Shown piece after piece: positions 10,338 through 20,199 of a DNA stretch of 33,580 bases. Where the stretch lies: positions 1-33,580 of the forward strand of contig MU623583.1 of assembly GCA_025201765.1 (NCBI GenBank). The letters run 5' to 3'. The stretch's first letter is position 1. The number at the start of each line of letters is the position of its first letter. The notes beneath the pieces were generated by a model. The model had not been told where the DNA came from. It ran no database searches and was given only the letters and a program-made list of their open reading frames with translations. This DNA comes from Daldinia sp. FL1419. Lineage: Eukaryota; Ascomycota; Sordariomycetes; Xylariales; Hypoxylaceae. A program made the translations under genes and the position numbers.

Positions 10338-13300
10338 ATGTCCGGCCCCGTCTATAGCATGGAACACTCTTATATACAGGAAAACAAGCAAGCGCGACTC
10401 CAAGCACTATGTGAAGAATGGGGAATAACCATTCAACCTCCACTAGCAATTCTGCCAAGGCCTGACCCGCCGCCATCCTACCGGACTGATAACGACGAAT
10501 TTGTAGCAGAAGAACTACTCAAGAGACAGCGCATTAGCGAGTCCCAAAGCCACCAGCCAAAAGGAAGTATCTCACGCGCTTTCACAACCAAGAAGAAGAC
10601 GTGGGAATATCGAGAAATTTACAATACTCTCATGGCTCATATTTCTAACCGGGGATCGCCAGGCGTCGCAGAATGCCTAATTCTCAAATTAAATCTAGCT
10701 GGCGGAAATCTCAACTTGGCGCAGAAGAGCCGAACTAGTTTGCTAAGTAGGAGAAAGAGTGTTGACCTATCCGAGCGCAGCCAAGTGCTTCAGATAGCGG
10801 TTAAAAATGGACACCACGAGATGGTCGATGTTCTTTTACCCTATGCCGACGCCTTGAGCCTGGATACTGCGTTACCCATCGCGATCCGCGACGGAAACGT
10901 GGCCATCGCCGCGCTTCTCATAAGGTATGGCGCCAGCGCAGCTCAGACTGCTGATGGCCAGGATGCGTTTCGGCAGGTGTGCGCTATTGGGGGCCAGCCC
11001 GATCTAATTGCGCTTGTTATGGGATCCGAAGGGCGACCGTCGGTGCCGTGGGTATCGCAATCCATGGTCGAAGCGGCGAGGATTGGGTGCCTGGGTACAG
11101 TAACACATCTTAGCCAATCCACGGCGGATGGTAATCATGATAGCGCTGCGGCATTAAAAGCAGCTGTAGCTCTTGGCCGGGGAGATATCGCCCTCGCCAT
11201 TGTCACCGGTAACACGCCGCCGGGTCAACCCGGCCTCAACGAAGCGTTCGACCAACTCATGAGCCACCAGAATATCAACCCCAACGACAAGGTAGCCATA
11301 GCGGAAATTTTACTGTGCGCCGGAGCAGAAGGTGAGGCGGTATCAAAGGCCCTATTACAAGCGTGCGCTACTTACTTTCTCGACATGGTGCACCTTCTCG
11401 TCTCCTACGGGGCGTCAATCGAATACGAAGATGCCATCGCCGTCCGAAAAGCCGTCTCGAAAGGAAAGGTCGACTTGGTGGAGGTTATGCTGAGCGGCAA
11501 GTCAAAATTCAGCCCTCATTACGCGTCCGAGTGTGTAGAACTTCTGCCGAAGAGGATAAGATTTGAAGAGCGCCACTCGCTCTTGAATCTACTACTCCAT
11601 AAGGGAGCATCCGGGGCACCCTTAGACGAGGCGCTAATTGACGCTGTGGAAACTGGCGATGTCGAGGCAGCTAGGATACTCCTCACGCCGCTATTTCCCG
11701 AAGGTAAGATAGTCGGAACAAAAGATATTCGGAAAGGTCCACGGAGTATGGTGTTTGAGAGACACGAGACCGCGTCGACGGACCACAAAGGTGCTTTGGC
11801 GTTGCAGATCGCTGTGAAGAAGGGGGACACGGCTATCGCAAGTTTAATTCTCACGAATAAACCGCCCAATCCTATTGCCCTCGCTCAAATCTTCCCTAGC
11901 GTACGAAACCTACCGTCCCTTGGGAGGTATCAGATCTCGGAACTATTCCTAAGAGCCGGGCTTGCTGGGCCGACAGTTCATTCAGCCCTCGAGAACGCCA
12001 TTGACGAGCAGCCACCGCAACGAGACGAGAAGCTGATCGCGCTCTACCTCCGCTATAATGCCGACGTAAATTTTAACGAGGGTCATACTATCACTGCAGC
12101 CATTTCGCAGAAGGATGTCCGACTCTTGGAACGTCTACTCAAAAGCAAACCTACAATTCAAGTGACAGCAAGGGCAATTCCTAGGGCTATGGAAGTCGAC
12201 GATAGCTCGATACGGTTTCAAATGGTCAATATGCTCCTGACGGCTGGCGCATCTCAAGGTGGGCCCGAAGTATCAGCAGCCGTTGAGGCAACCATACGAA
12301 TTGATCCTCCAGATAAACGACTTCTAAAGATGCTACTACAGCAAGGAAATGCGGATGTCGACGTAAACGGGGGTGTAGCCGTCGAACGTGCCGCTCTCCA
12401 TTCGGACACGGAAATTCTCGGGATGGTTCTATGCCTGGGACAACCTAGCGCCAGCAGCCTAGAACGAGCTCTAAAAGCCGTAGGAAATCTTCCAATATCC
12501 GCAGCCAAAACTGAAAAGTTGGACACGATCTTGCGCCGAGTTCAGTCCAAGGATACGGCCACAAGCCTACTCTTACAAGAAGTGATGGCCATCCTGAAAG
12601 CACCTCCACACGAACAGAATCTCTCATCGGTAAAGGTTCTACTAGCAAACGGCGCCGACGTCAACGCCATGAATTCTGAAGCGCTGTGCCGAGCAGTAGC
12701 CGCGGCAAATATGCAGTTGGTGGAGGTTCTGTTCACAGCTAATCCAAACCCTACCTCGATGGCGTTCGCTATGCCCCACGCCTTACGCATTCAAGAGCTG
12801 ATGGATAGGTTAACGTTCGCGCAAAAGATCCTAGAAGGCGGCATACCAGCGACAGAAGTGAATAGGGCTCTCATCTTCGCCATCACTACCTATCCAGATG
12901 ATCTACCACTCATAAATACTCTCCTAGCCCGCGCGGATACTCGAGACGGCCTGGCTTTAATAGAAGCGGTCAAGAAAGAGAGGCAGGACGTCGTAGAGCT
13001 TATTTTAAACAAGAAGACCTTCCCGGTTGAGATCCTCAACACAAGTTTTGCCCAGGCGACAAGAGGCAAGAACAAGAGATCGAGAAGCATGTCGACTATT
13101 AGCTTGCTAAAAGCCGGGGCGTCAGGCGAGGTGGTATCAGACGCGTTGTTAGCCGCTGCCTCGGACGGGGACGTAGAATTCGGTACCATATTGGTACAGA
13201 ATGGGGGCAACGTAGAGCATAAAGACGGCCAGGCTATCGTAGAAGCTTGTAAAGCGGGGGCAGTCGGCATCCTCGCAATGTTGCTTACAGGCGAGAGCAT

Positions 13301-15902
13301 AGCCCAGAGGACGCTGCAGAGAGGTTTCCAAGCCGCCACTCAAGTGGGGGACCTAAGAAAGAGAGCGGAAGTTTTCAAGCTGCTCTTGCAAGTAGGGGTT
13401 TCTGGAGAGGTAGTTGATGCCCAGCTCGTATCAGCTGTGAGGTACGGGGACGAAGGGAAGCATCTTGTCCAACTTCTGTTAGTGCACGGGGCAAGTCCCG
13501 ACTACAACGGCGGGGAATCTGTCGAAAAAGCCGTGAGGAGTGCCTTTTTAGGCAACTTAAAGATGCTGTTAGGCATCACCGAAGTTAGCGGGCACCAGAA
13601 ACGACCGGCCCCCCGCACTTTAGCCCGCGCTTTGGATGCTTGTTGGGACCTAAATAGGGACACGAGATTTACCATCATGAATTGGATATTTCAAGCCGGA
13701 AAGCCTGTACCGGAAAGCCTCCATTCTTCTTTAAACCGCGCCGTCAACGAAGAGGATGCCGAGGAGAGGCTTATCGAGTTACTTATCAGTTGTGGTGCTT
13801 CTCCCGCTGTGGACGGCTGCCAGACTTTAATCGATGCGATTATAACTTTACCCCCGTCAGCATTCGCAAAGCTCTTAGATGCTAAGATTACCGTTGACGA
13901 CGCGTCGTTAGTATTTAGTAGGGCATTCGTAACCGATCGTGTTTTGTCGTGGTTGTCTAGCCGAGGCTATGAGATTGCCAAATGCCTACTAGAGAAGGGC
14001 GCTGGTGGTGACGGGGTTGGATCTGCATTCGCTACAGTGCTCGGGCTATATATCGAAACACACGCGGAGTTAGCAAACGATTTTATAGATTTGCTTCTAA
14101 AATACGGCGCGGACGTCAACTATAACCACGGAGAAGCACTGCAGAACGCGGCTGCGCAGGGAGATCCCAATCTCCTTAAGAGACTCCTACGCGAGAATCC
14201 CAATTCCCAAGCATTGACATTCGCGCTACCCCGTGTCTTTGACGCCCCAGCATCCGAGGATGATATATATGACCTTGTCACACTATTCGTCGAACACGGC
14301 GATGGGCAGAGCCGGATGGACGTCGCTTTCACCCAAATGGACTCAGAGCCCGTCCTCGTTAAAGCGTTGAACCAGTTCCCACGATCTACTAAGATTCTTG
14401 GTGCGTTATTGGATGCTGGATTCTACCACGACCAAATGACAATGTGTAGGGTGATGCAAGAGATGGAAGAGGAAGAGGCCGTTACTCTACTCGTGTGGGC
14501 CCTCCTCCAGCCTCAGAAGAAGATCAGCAGCGGAGTTATCAACCTACTAATCGAAAGGGGCGCCAAGGTTAATTTCGAAACGCCTGTGTCTCGCGTTACT
14601 CCTCTGATGCTAGCTATACAGTGCCGTCGGCAAGACGTTGTCAAATCCCTGCTGCTAGCAGATGCCGAAGTCGACGTGACGGATGCGACGGGGAGATCCC
14701 CCCTGTCCATGGCGTCCTCCATCGGAGGCGAACTAGCCATCACCATAATGTCCAACGTACTAGCGGCAGGGGCTCCGAGGAACGACGGATCACTTCACAA
14801 TGCCGCGCGGGAACTTAACCTACAAGCCATGCAAGTATTAGTTGAATATAGACATGATCCCGACTTCCCAAGTCCCCTACACGGCGGGCGCAGCGCGCTT
14901 GGCGAGTTATGCCTACACGCGGCTGACTTTGGCGAGATGACACCACGCCGAGAGAAGGCGATGGAAAAGGCAATAAGTTTTCTCCTCCAGAGTGAATCCG
15001 ACATCACGTTGCAATCTGATGGAAAATCCGTCCTCCTTTTGGCTCTGGAATCATCCGACCCCTTAGCAACAACAAAGATTCTCCTACGTGCCGATATGTG
15101 GAGATACATCAACAAACCATTCAATTACTTTAATGACGGAAAATTCACATACTCTCCCACCATGTACGTCCAACGCGTGTTGCCGGAATCCGACCACAAA
15201 CCGGAACTCTTGGCCTTGTTGAGGGCAAACCGCGGAACTGACGTATACTACGCTAACTCTGGCCCGCAGCCTGACGACGCTGTCGGCATGCCGACGAATA
15301 TTGAACTTGAAGAACAGGAACGCAAGGCACGGCTAGCCCGGATCCAAAAGGATAATGAGGACCACATGCTTGCGATACAGCGGAATAAGGAGCTAGCAGC
15401 GGTGCAAGCGCAAATATGGGCTAACCAAGCGGAGCTGGAGGAGGTGCGCAAGAAGAGGGCGCACAGCGCAGACTTATCCGCCATTCAAGACCGCGCACGT
15501 GTTGAAGAAGAGTTATTCAACAGCGCCATGCGGCAACAACGCGCGCGCCATGCGGCCGAGGTCAAACATCAAGAGGCGCTAACACACGCGGGATTAACGC
15601 GTGCGCAGGCCCTCGCCGACGCAGAACTTGCTGTGGAAGCGCAAAAACAAGCCCGTATGCTGCAGTGGGAGCGCGATGTAGGTGGTGAACGCGTCGGTAA
15701 TGCAAACCAACTGAGCAGTATAAGACTCAGGGAAAGGGAAGAACTAGAACGCCTAGATCAAGCAGCGGATGCAAGACTCAAGAATAGGATAAAAGAGCAA
15801 CGGAAACTAGTCGAGAGCCAGAACACGCTAGCTGCGAACATAGCAGGCGCGGGACCTAGGGCGCAGAGGCAGATCGGGTACGTGAGTGGCGAGTTGGATT
15901 AG
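10338..15902 (+). CDS. Giant ankyrin-like repeat protein with C-terminal coiled coil
   Basis: A single 1854-codon frame with no stop or obvious intron. Residues about 60-1400 are helical repeats in which the usual ankyrin TPLH turn has mostly drifted to an EVVxxALxxA form. They group into a larger module recurring every 93-118 residues, with its LLxxGASG-type step at Gly329, 423, 541, 637, 834, 927, 1020, 1121, 1221 and 1321. Each module has a second step of GADVNxNxGxA type. Residues about 1421-1530 hold near-canonical ankyrin repeats (TPLMLAIQ, then GRSPLSMAS). Residues about 1654-1835 are a long charged coiled coil rich in Glu, Arg, Gln and Ala. No signal peptide, membrane segment, NACHT or enzymatic domain is visible, so a cytosolic scaffold is a guess only. 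The second ATG (codon 8) has A at -3 and G at +4, a better context than the first, so the true start could be there. It converges on the Mpv17-family gene. Confidence 0.85.
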   Translation: MSGPVYSMEHSYIQENKQARLQALCEEWGITIQPPLAILPRPDPPPSYRTDNDEFVAEELLKRQRISESQSHQPKGSISRAFTTKKKTWEYREIYNTLMAHISNRGSPGVAECLILKLNLAGGNLNLAQKSRTSLLSRRKSVDLSERSQVLQIAVKNGHHEMVDVLLPYADALSLDTALPIAIRDGNVAIAALLIRYGASAAQTADGQDAFRQVCAIGGQPDLIALVMGSEGRPSVPWVSQSMVEAARIGCLGTVTHLSQSTADGNHDSAAALKAAVALGRGDIALAIVTGNTPPGQPGLNEAFDQLMSHQNINPNDKVAIAEILLCAGAEGEAVSKALLQACATYFLDMVHLLVSYGASIEYEDAIAVRKAVSKGKVDLVEVMLSGKSKFSPHYASECVELLPKRIRFEERHSLLNLLLHKGASGAPLDEALIDAVETGDVEAARILLTPLFPEGKIVGTKDIRKGPRSMVFERHETASTDHKGALALQIAVKKGDTAIASLILTNKPPNPIALAQIFPSVRNLPSLGRYQISELFLRAGLAGPTVHSALENAIDEQPPQRDEKLIALYLRYNADVNFNEGHTITAAISQKDVRLLERLLKSKPTIQVTARAIPRAMEVDDSSIRFQMVNMLLTAGASQGGPEVSAAVEATIRIDPPDKRLLKMLLQQGNADVDVNGGVAVERAALHSDTEILGMVLCLGQPSASSLERALKAVGNLPISAAKTEKLDTILRRVQSKDTATSLLLQEVMAILKAPPHEQNLSSVKVLLANGADVNAMNSEALCRAVAAANMQLVEVLFTANPNPTSMAFAMPHALRIQELMDRLTFAQKILEGGIPATEVNRALIFAITTYPDDLPLINTLLARADTRDGLALIEAVKKERQDVVELILNKKTFPVEILNTSFAQATRGKNKRSRSMSTISLLKAGASGEVVSDALLAAASDGDVEFGTILVQNGGNVEHKDGQAIVEACKAGAVGILAMLLTGESIAQRTLQRGFQAATQVGDLRKRAEVFKLLLQVGVSGEVVDAQLVSAVRYGDEGKHLVQLLLVHGASPDYNGGESVEKAVRSAFLGNLKMLLGITEVSGHQKRPAPRTLARALDACWDLNRDTRFTIMNWIFQAGKPVPESLHSSLNRAVNEEDAEERLIELLISCGASPAVDGCQTLIDAIITLPPSAFAKLLDAKITVDDASLVFSRAFVTDRVLSWLSSRGYEIAKCLLEKGAGGDGVGSAFATVLGLYIETHAELANDFIDLLLKYGADVNYNHGEALQNAAAQGDPNLLKRLLRENPNSQALTFALPRVFDAPASEDDIYDLVTLFVEHGDGQSRMDVAFTQMDSEPVLVKALNQFPRSTKILGALLDAGFYHDQMTMCRVMQEMEEEEAVTLLVWALLQPQKKISSGVINLLIERGAKVNFETPVSRVTPLMLAIQCRRQDVVKSLLLADAEVDVTDATGRSPLSMASSIGGELAITIMSNVLAAGAPRNDGSLHNAARELNLQAMQVLVEYRHDPDFPSPLHGGRSALGELCLHAADFGEMTPRREKAMEKAISFLLQSESDITLQSDGKSVLLLALESSDPLATTKILLRADMWRYINKPFNYFNDGKFTYSPTMYVQRVLPESDHKPELLALLRANRGTDVYYANSGPQPDDAVGMPTNIELEEQERKARLARIQKDNEDHMLAIQRNKELAAVQAQIWANQAELEEVRKKRAHSADLSAIQDRARVEEELFNSAMRQQRARHAAEVKHQEALTHAGLTRAQALADAELAVEAQKQARMLQWERDVGGERVGNANQLSSIRLREREELERLDQAADARLKNRIKEQRKLVESQNTLAANIAGAGPRAQRQIGYVSGELD

Positions 15903-16535
15903 CCTGCCAAACCAGGTACGGTCGCGAGAATCGGCTCGATGCATTTGGTTTAGATTCATTGGCGTTGAGCAGGTACGTAGTAAGGATGTTGGAGGAAATC
16001 ATTAGTTCTTGTCATACATAAAGTCGGGCATTATTTGGTTTGGGAATTACTCTTTTTTTAATATCCCTAGCATATTTAGGATAGAAAATTTTTGGCATAA
16101 GAGCCTGCGATTGTGTCGCAAGCAGGATAAGAGTGCAACTATGCTCTTGGTTGGTTTGCAAGTTCAACTGAGACTTATCTTAATCAATACCTACCTAGTA
16201 GGAGGAGTTTGAAGCATTTTAACATAGGCTAGCCTGGTCTGATAAATAATATATAATCTCGTTCAAAGCTGCTCTCGTTATATTCCATACAAATTCCAAT
16301 CGTCCGAGACCATTGATTCCATGTGATTTTTGAATTATCAAGACGCGCGCCGAGAGGCATGAATCTATAGCATAACCTGTCAGCAGTAATAAAAGTTTTA
16401 TCGACCGACTTATCTTCACAAATTCTGGACGATATGTGCTTGAAAGACGAACATTAATCTATATCGTCACTTTAGTCTATCTCGTAACTAACTTCGCACT
16501 TTTCTATGAAAAAGATAAAGAAATGAGACACTGAT
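15903..16535. other. Convergent intergenic region
   Basis: AT-rich sequence between the 3' ends of the ankyrin-like and Mpv17-family genes. It should hold both 3' UTRs; I see nothing coding in it. Confidence 0.6.
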
Positions 16536-17499
16536 TTATACGGTTATTTGAGGTTTCCGGTTGTCCGGTCGCAAGGGCGCCGCGCCGACAGCAGGTAAGG
16601 CGGCCGAGGCCTTGCTATGAGACGTTTCTTCTTCGATCTCAGCTTGACGGTTCAGGTAACTTAGATAGGTTTGCCAGCCGACGGCGACAACACCGGAAAA
16701 CACGCTGCGATAGTCGATAGGGATAAAGGTAAAGCTGAAGGCGGTAACAGCGGGCCACAGCTTCCAGGCGTTGACCCAGCTGATGGGGACGGTGCGGCGG
16801 ATCCGATGCCACGTCTCGGCAAGAGAGTCACCAGACAGCAAAGCCTGAGCACCGAAGAAATAGCTGTTGAAGGTGGGCGTGAAGACGAGCTGGTTAACGA
16901 CAATTTTGACGGCGAGCGAGAAGATGTGAGATGAGTAGTTGAAATGTCGGGAGAGCCAGACGAACCTAGATATCATATTAATCAGGACGTCTTGCTTCGC
17001 TTTGACATGCGACTCTAAAATTTATAATCCCTCTCCATATCAAATTAGGAGAAGAGAGTAGAAAGAGGACTTACCAGAGGAAGTTCGGCACTGCAGAGAC
17101 GCCACCGATAACCATGTTTCTGGCGGTGCGCGAGGGCACATACTGTTTGTCTCCTATGCTCTGCGCGCTGATGTCGGCGGCTAGATAGATAACGAGCGCG
17201 GATACAATTTGCGTAGTCCAAGGTCGCTTCCGCTGGGCGCGACCGTAGGCCTCGCCGGCGCGCGTCAAGGGACCGAGCCGCTGCCACAGAGGTACGGGCG
17301 GAACGGGTGTGCTACCGACCGGGATCGGATCTTCGGTGGGCGGTTTCGGCCTTGCGGCCTCACCCCCGTTTCCGGGCTTTGGGCCAGGAGCACTAGATTG
17401 GAAGCGGCGGGGTGATGATCGCGATAGGCACCCGATGTGTCGATACTCTAGGCGTTGCCGGAATGCGGCGCGCGATAATGCGGGTGTGAAGGGTAACAT
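16536..17499 (-). CDS. Mpv17/PMP22-family organelle membrane protein
   Basis: Two exons, 17075-17499 and 16536-16965, separated by a 109-nt intron (GTAAGT...CTAG), give 284 aa. The N terminus (MLPFTPALSRAAFRQ...) is rich in Arg and Ser and lacks acidic residues for about 30 positions, as in a mitochondrial presequence, followed by a Pro-rich linker to about residue 80. The membrane domain begins with the WQRLGPLTRAGEAYGRAQ segment, and four hydrophobic stretches follow. The C-terminal signature NAWKLWPAVTAFSFTFIP then YRSVFSGVVAVGWQTYLS is typical of the family. Known members reside in the mitochondrial inner membrane (Mpv17, yeast Sym1) or peroxisomal membrane (PMP22) and may form channels. 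The presequence favours mitochondria here. Upstream in-frame codons to 17568 encode a hydrophobic stretch; the internal ATG at 17499 was chosen because it begins the presequence. Confidence 0.9.
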
Positions 17500-18047
17500 T
17501 GCAATTTGAATTAAGATTGGACAAGCCAAGTACGAGAGAATAAGGAAATAAAGAAATAAAAACAGCAATCGTTAGGGTATCATGCTACAAAATAAGAAAC
17601 GTATATGAGGAAGAGATGGAAGAATGGAATGGTAAGAAATGGTAGATGGTAAATGGATGAAATGTTAAGACTCGTTTGCGACATTTCCGAGTCGCAAACT
17701 CGCGTATCGATACTGAGTGCGTACCTACCTTAGGTACCTACCTACCTGTCTAACATGGGACTGTTAACGCTTACCTATAGCGGCTTTTGTCAGTTGAATC
17801 TTAAAATTAGTGTAAATGGCGTTGGATCCTACTCGGCCTTAATCGGAGGTCCGAGACTTTCAACTACACTACATAGAACGTAATTTTTACTATATAGGTA
17901 TGTACCTACCTATATATTAGAATAATTAGGCGGTAAAATAGAAGGAAAGTCTATGATTCAAACAATCGAGAAATACTAGTTTAAAGATTTTATCTCATAT
18001 CGATCGAGGATGTTTCTTATTACATATCCTAAAAATATAGCTTTTTC

Positions 18048-18095
<48 letters not shown>

Positions 18096-18155
18096 CATAT
18101 ATATATATAAATTAAATGGGGTTAGATTATTTATAACGTTCATATTCGTACCAAA
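17500..18155. other. Intergenic region with AT microsatellite
   Basis: It holds the promoter of the Mpv17-family gene on the left and the 3' flank of the 392-aa gene on the right. It contains TAGGTACCTACC-type motifs at about 17722-17750 and 17895-17915, and the AT repeat listed separately. No coding region is seen. Confidence 0.6.
18050..18109. repeat. (AT)n microsatellite
   Basis: About 60 bases of nearly pure AT dinucleotide, interrupted twice by ACAT. It lies 46 bases beyond the stop codon of the minus-strand 392-aa gene, within its probable 3' UTR or terminator region. It is likely length-polymorphic. Confidence 0.95.
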
Positions 18156-19334
18156 CTAACGACGTCGCTTTTCTTGCGGCCGCTGGCGGTGATGCAGTGG
18201 TTTTCCCTGTTCCCGAGATTTCTCGTCGTTCCCCTGACGCTTAGACGATGCGCCGTCCGACTCCATATCGTGATCCTCACCGCTTTCTTTAACATTATTA
18301 ACATTCTCTTCATTATCTCCTGGCCCTCGTGGTTTCGTTCCTAAGACCCTGCGCTGCTTTAACTCGGGTGGTGTCTCCTTTAAGCCGAACTTTATCATGG
18401 CCCAGGACCACCAACCGCTCTCCGGCGGTAACCACTGCCCTATATCCATAGTATAATGTCTTTGATCCTCGGGTAAATTAAACCAGACGAGTTCCCTAGT
18501 ATTGTGAATGCGTCCTTCTATCACAAAATCCCCGATGTCCTTGGGAATTTCGAGCGCCTCGGCGATAAGTATGGGTTGGTAAGCCGGAATAAGAAGATGT
18601 AAGCGCACCGGCCGGGGCGGTTTCCCGTGCTTTTGCGAGCGCGCATTCTTCTTTTCTATATATCTTCTCGTTGCGAGCATGAAGACAAAAACCGTGTCGA
18701 TCTGGTTCGTGTAACCGCAGAACCGTGGATCGAGTGGGTTAGTCTCGATAAGGTGGAAGAACTTTGGGTACCAATCGTTATCCGGGTGGAAGACATAAAA
18801 CCAGTGTTCGGCTTCGGGGTCTTGGGAAGTCTGAGCTAATCGTTCACGGATCATGTAATAAACTAATTCGGGGAATTCCCTCTGAGCCATGAGGGCGGTT
18901 TGCGCCGCAAGCGTATCCGAGATGTCCTTGAGTCTAGTGGCGATGAGGTTCAGCGCCTGGACCCCCTGGTAGGTCAAAATTATATTTGACCCGACGCCGA
19001 CGGTGGCTGCGATAGTATTGAAATAGCCGAAGAGCTTTAGACTATCGCAAAGAGACCGACCCATTACTTGAATCGAGGGGACGAACTGATGCGCCGCCCC
19101 GACCAATTCTGTGGCCTTGGGAACGAATTCGTTTAGATGGCTGGCCGTCTCGTCCGCCTTCCTAATTGTATTCCCTAGTTGTATAATGTTGTATCCCGCC
19201 TGTATGGTCTTCACAACAGGATTGGCTTTAGCTGCTGCCCCCGCGGCTGCTCCAATAGTCCTCGTAAGAGTCTCGCGAAGGACTCTCTTCTTCGTCTTGT
19301 TCCCGGGAATCCATGATGTGAGATCGGGAGGCAT
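18156..19334 (-). CDS. Protein of unknown function, 392 aa
   Basis: I do not recognise the family. The open frame extends upstream to 19391, but that position is a TTG; the first ATG is at 19334, giving 392 aa starting MPPDLTSWIPGNKTKKR. After a basic start comes an Ala/Gly-rich helix (IGAAAGAAAKANPVVK, about residues 27-42). More predicted helices follow to about 165, including TIAATVGVGSNIILTYQG. A globular middle carries aromatic-rich blocks (EHWFYVFHPDNDWYPKFFHL and, later, WLPPESGWWSW). The last 60 residues are charged and disordered, ending in a basic tail (RQRPQEKRRR). There is no signal peptide. The Gly/Ala helices could associate with membranes, but that is speculation. It lies downstream of cellobiose dehydrogenase on the same strand, with about 0.85 kb between them. 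A G8 tract lies about 75 bases before the start codon. Confidence 0.75.
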   Translation of the reverse strand: MPPDLTSWIPGNKTKKRVLRETLTRTIGAAAGAAAKANPVVKTIQAGYNIIQLGNTIRKADETASHLNEFVPKATELVGAAHQFVPSIQVMGRSLCDSLKLFGYFNTIAATVGVGSNIILTYQGVQALNLIATRLKDISDTLAAQTALMAQREFPELVYYMIRERLAQTSQDPEAEHWFYVFHPDNDWYPKFFHLIETNPLDPRFCGYTNQIDTVFVFMLATRRYIEKKNARSQKHGKPPRPVRLHLLIPAYQPILIAEALEIPKDIGDFVIEGRIHNTRELVWFNLPEDQRHYTMDIGQWLPPESGWWSWAMIKFGLKETPPELKQRRVLGTKPRGPGDNEENVNNVKESGEDHDMESDGASSKRQGNDEKSREQGKPLHHRQRPQEKRRR

Positions 19335-20190
19335 AATGCTACGATGGTGTTGTTGTTTCCAAGAGATAACAACTAAAAAGGGCAAAATCAAGCAAGGGCC
19401 GCAGAGTGGGGGGGGCGGGAGTGCTTTTAACTAGAACACAAGAGCCAAGTACAGGAATGGTAAGGCATCTATGAAGCGTATATTATTCTGCTTAGTCCTC
19501 CTATTGACGTGGCAGTGTAGCTGGCCATTAAACCTGGATCTCATCTGAAACTACCATTTTAGACGGCGGTTTTCATGCAAATGATGATTGGGCTGGTAGA
19601 TAGCTTGCGGTGAGAGGTTAGTCTTGAGAACCCGAAACCCAATAGAAATCCACCGACATTGGTAAAGGGGTAAGGGAGAGTTCCCACTTGGCGGTTCCGG
19701 ATATACATAGATCCGTCATCCTGGGACCTCCCCCCCCCAGTTTACACGTTTGTCTTTGATGGAAACAATCTCAAATAACAACGTAAAGAGCTTAGTTAGT
19801 TACTGGTATCTTTCAGGGACTCAGACAGGGGTTCGGAATCTGACCCGCAAAGCCAAGCCTCGCTCCCAGCTGCATTTACTCAGATCTGATTCGGAAAATG
19901 GTTTGAGTGGCTCCTTTTTTAGTCGATTAGTCGATAGTCGATCTTAAGCACAGACATGCATAGTGTATTTAATGGAGAAATATTTCCACAGGTGTACATA
20001 CAAGAGACGTCGCGTGATTAACATGTCGTGCACAAATACAAGAGAATATGCTGATTATTTCTGCTATGCATATACGTAGCCGTCAACATAATCTACCAAG
20101 AAGTATTTAGAGATCTAGGTATAAAATACAACCAAAATACAAACTCCCACACATTAAGCCCCCCAGGAACTACGGGTATGGGTACATGGC
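19335..20190. other. Intergenic region, 3' of cellobiose dehydrogenase
   Basis: It holds the promoter of the 392-aa gene and the 3' UTR of the cellobiose dehydrogenase gene. A G8 tract lies near 19408-19415 and a C10 tract near 19730-19739. A 65-codon plus-strand frame at 19750-19947 has no recognisable features and was not called. Confidence 0.55.
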
Positions 20191-20199
20191 CTAAACACA
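20191..20199 (-). other. 9-nt terminal coding micro-exon of cellobiose dehydrogenase
   Basis: Read on the minus strand it is TGT GTT TAG (Cys-Val-stop), preceded by a GGGAAATAG acceptor and an ACTGAC branch-like element in a 56-nt intron that begins GTAAGT at 20255. It supplies Cys845, the fourth CBM1 cysteine. Reading through the intron instead would replace the CBM1 end with about 30 unrelated residues ending at 20154. Confidence 0.75.

Noticed and set aside
19335..19391. N-terminal extension of the 392-aa protein (19 more codons)
   Set aside because: The extension would start at TTG; the first in-frame ATG is at 19334 and begins a plausible N terminus.
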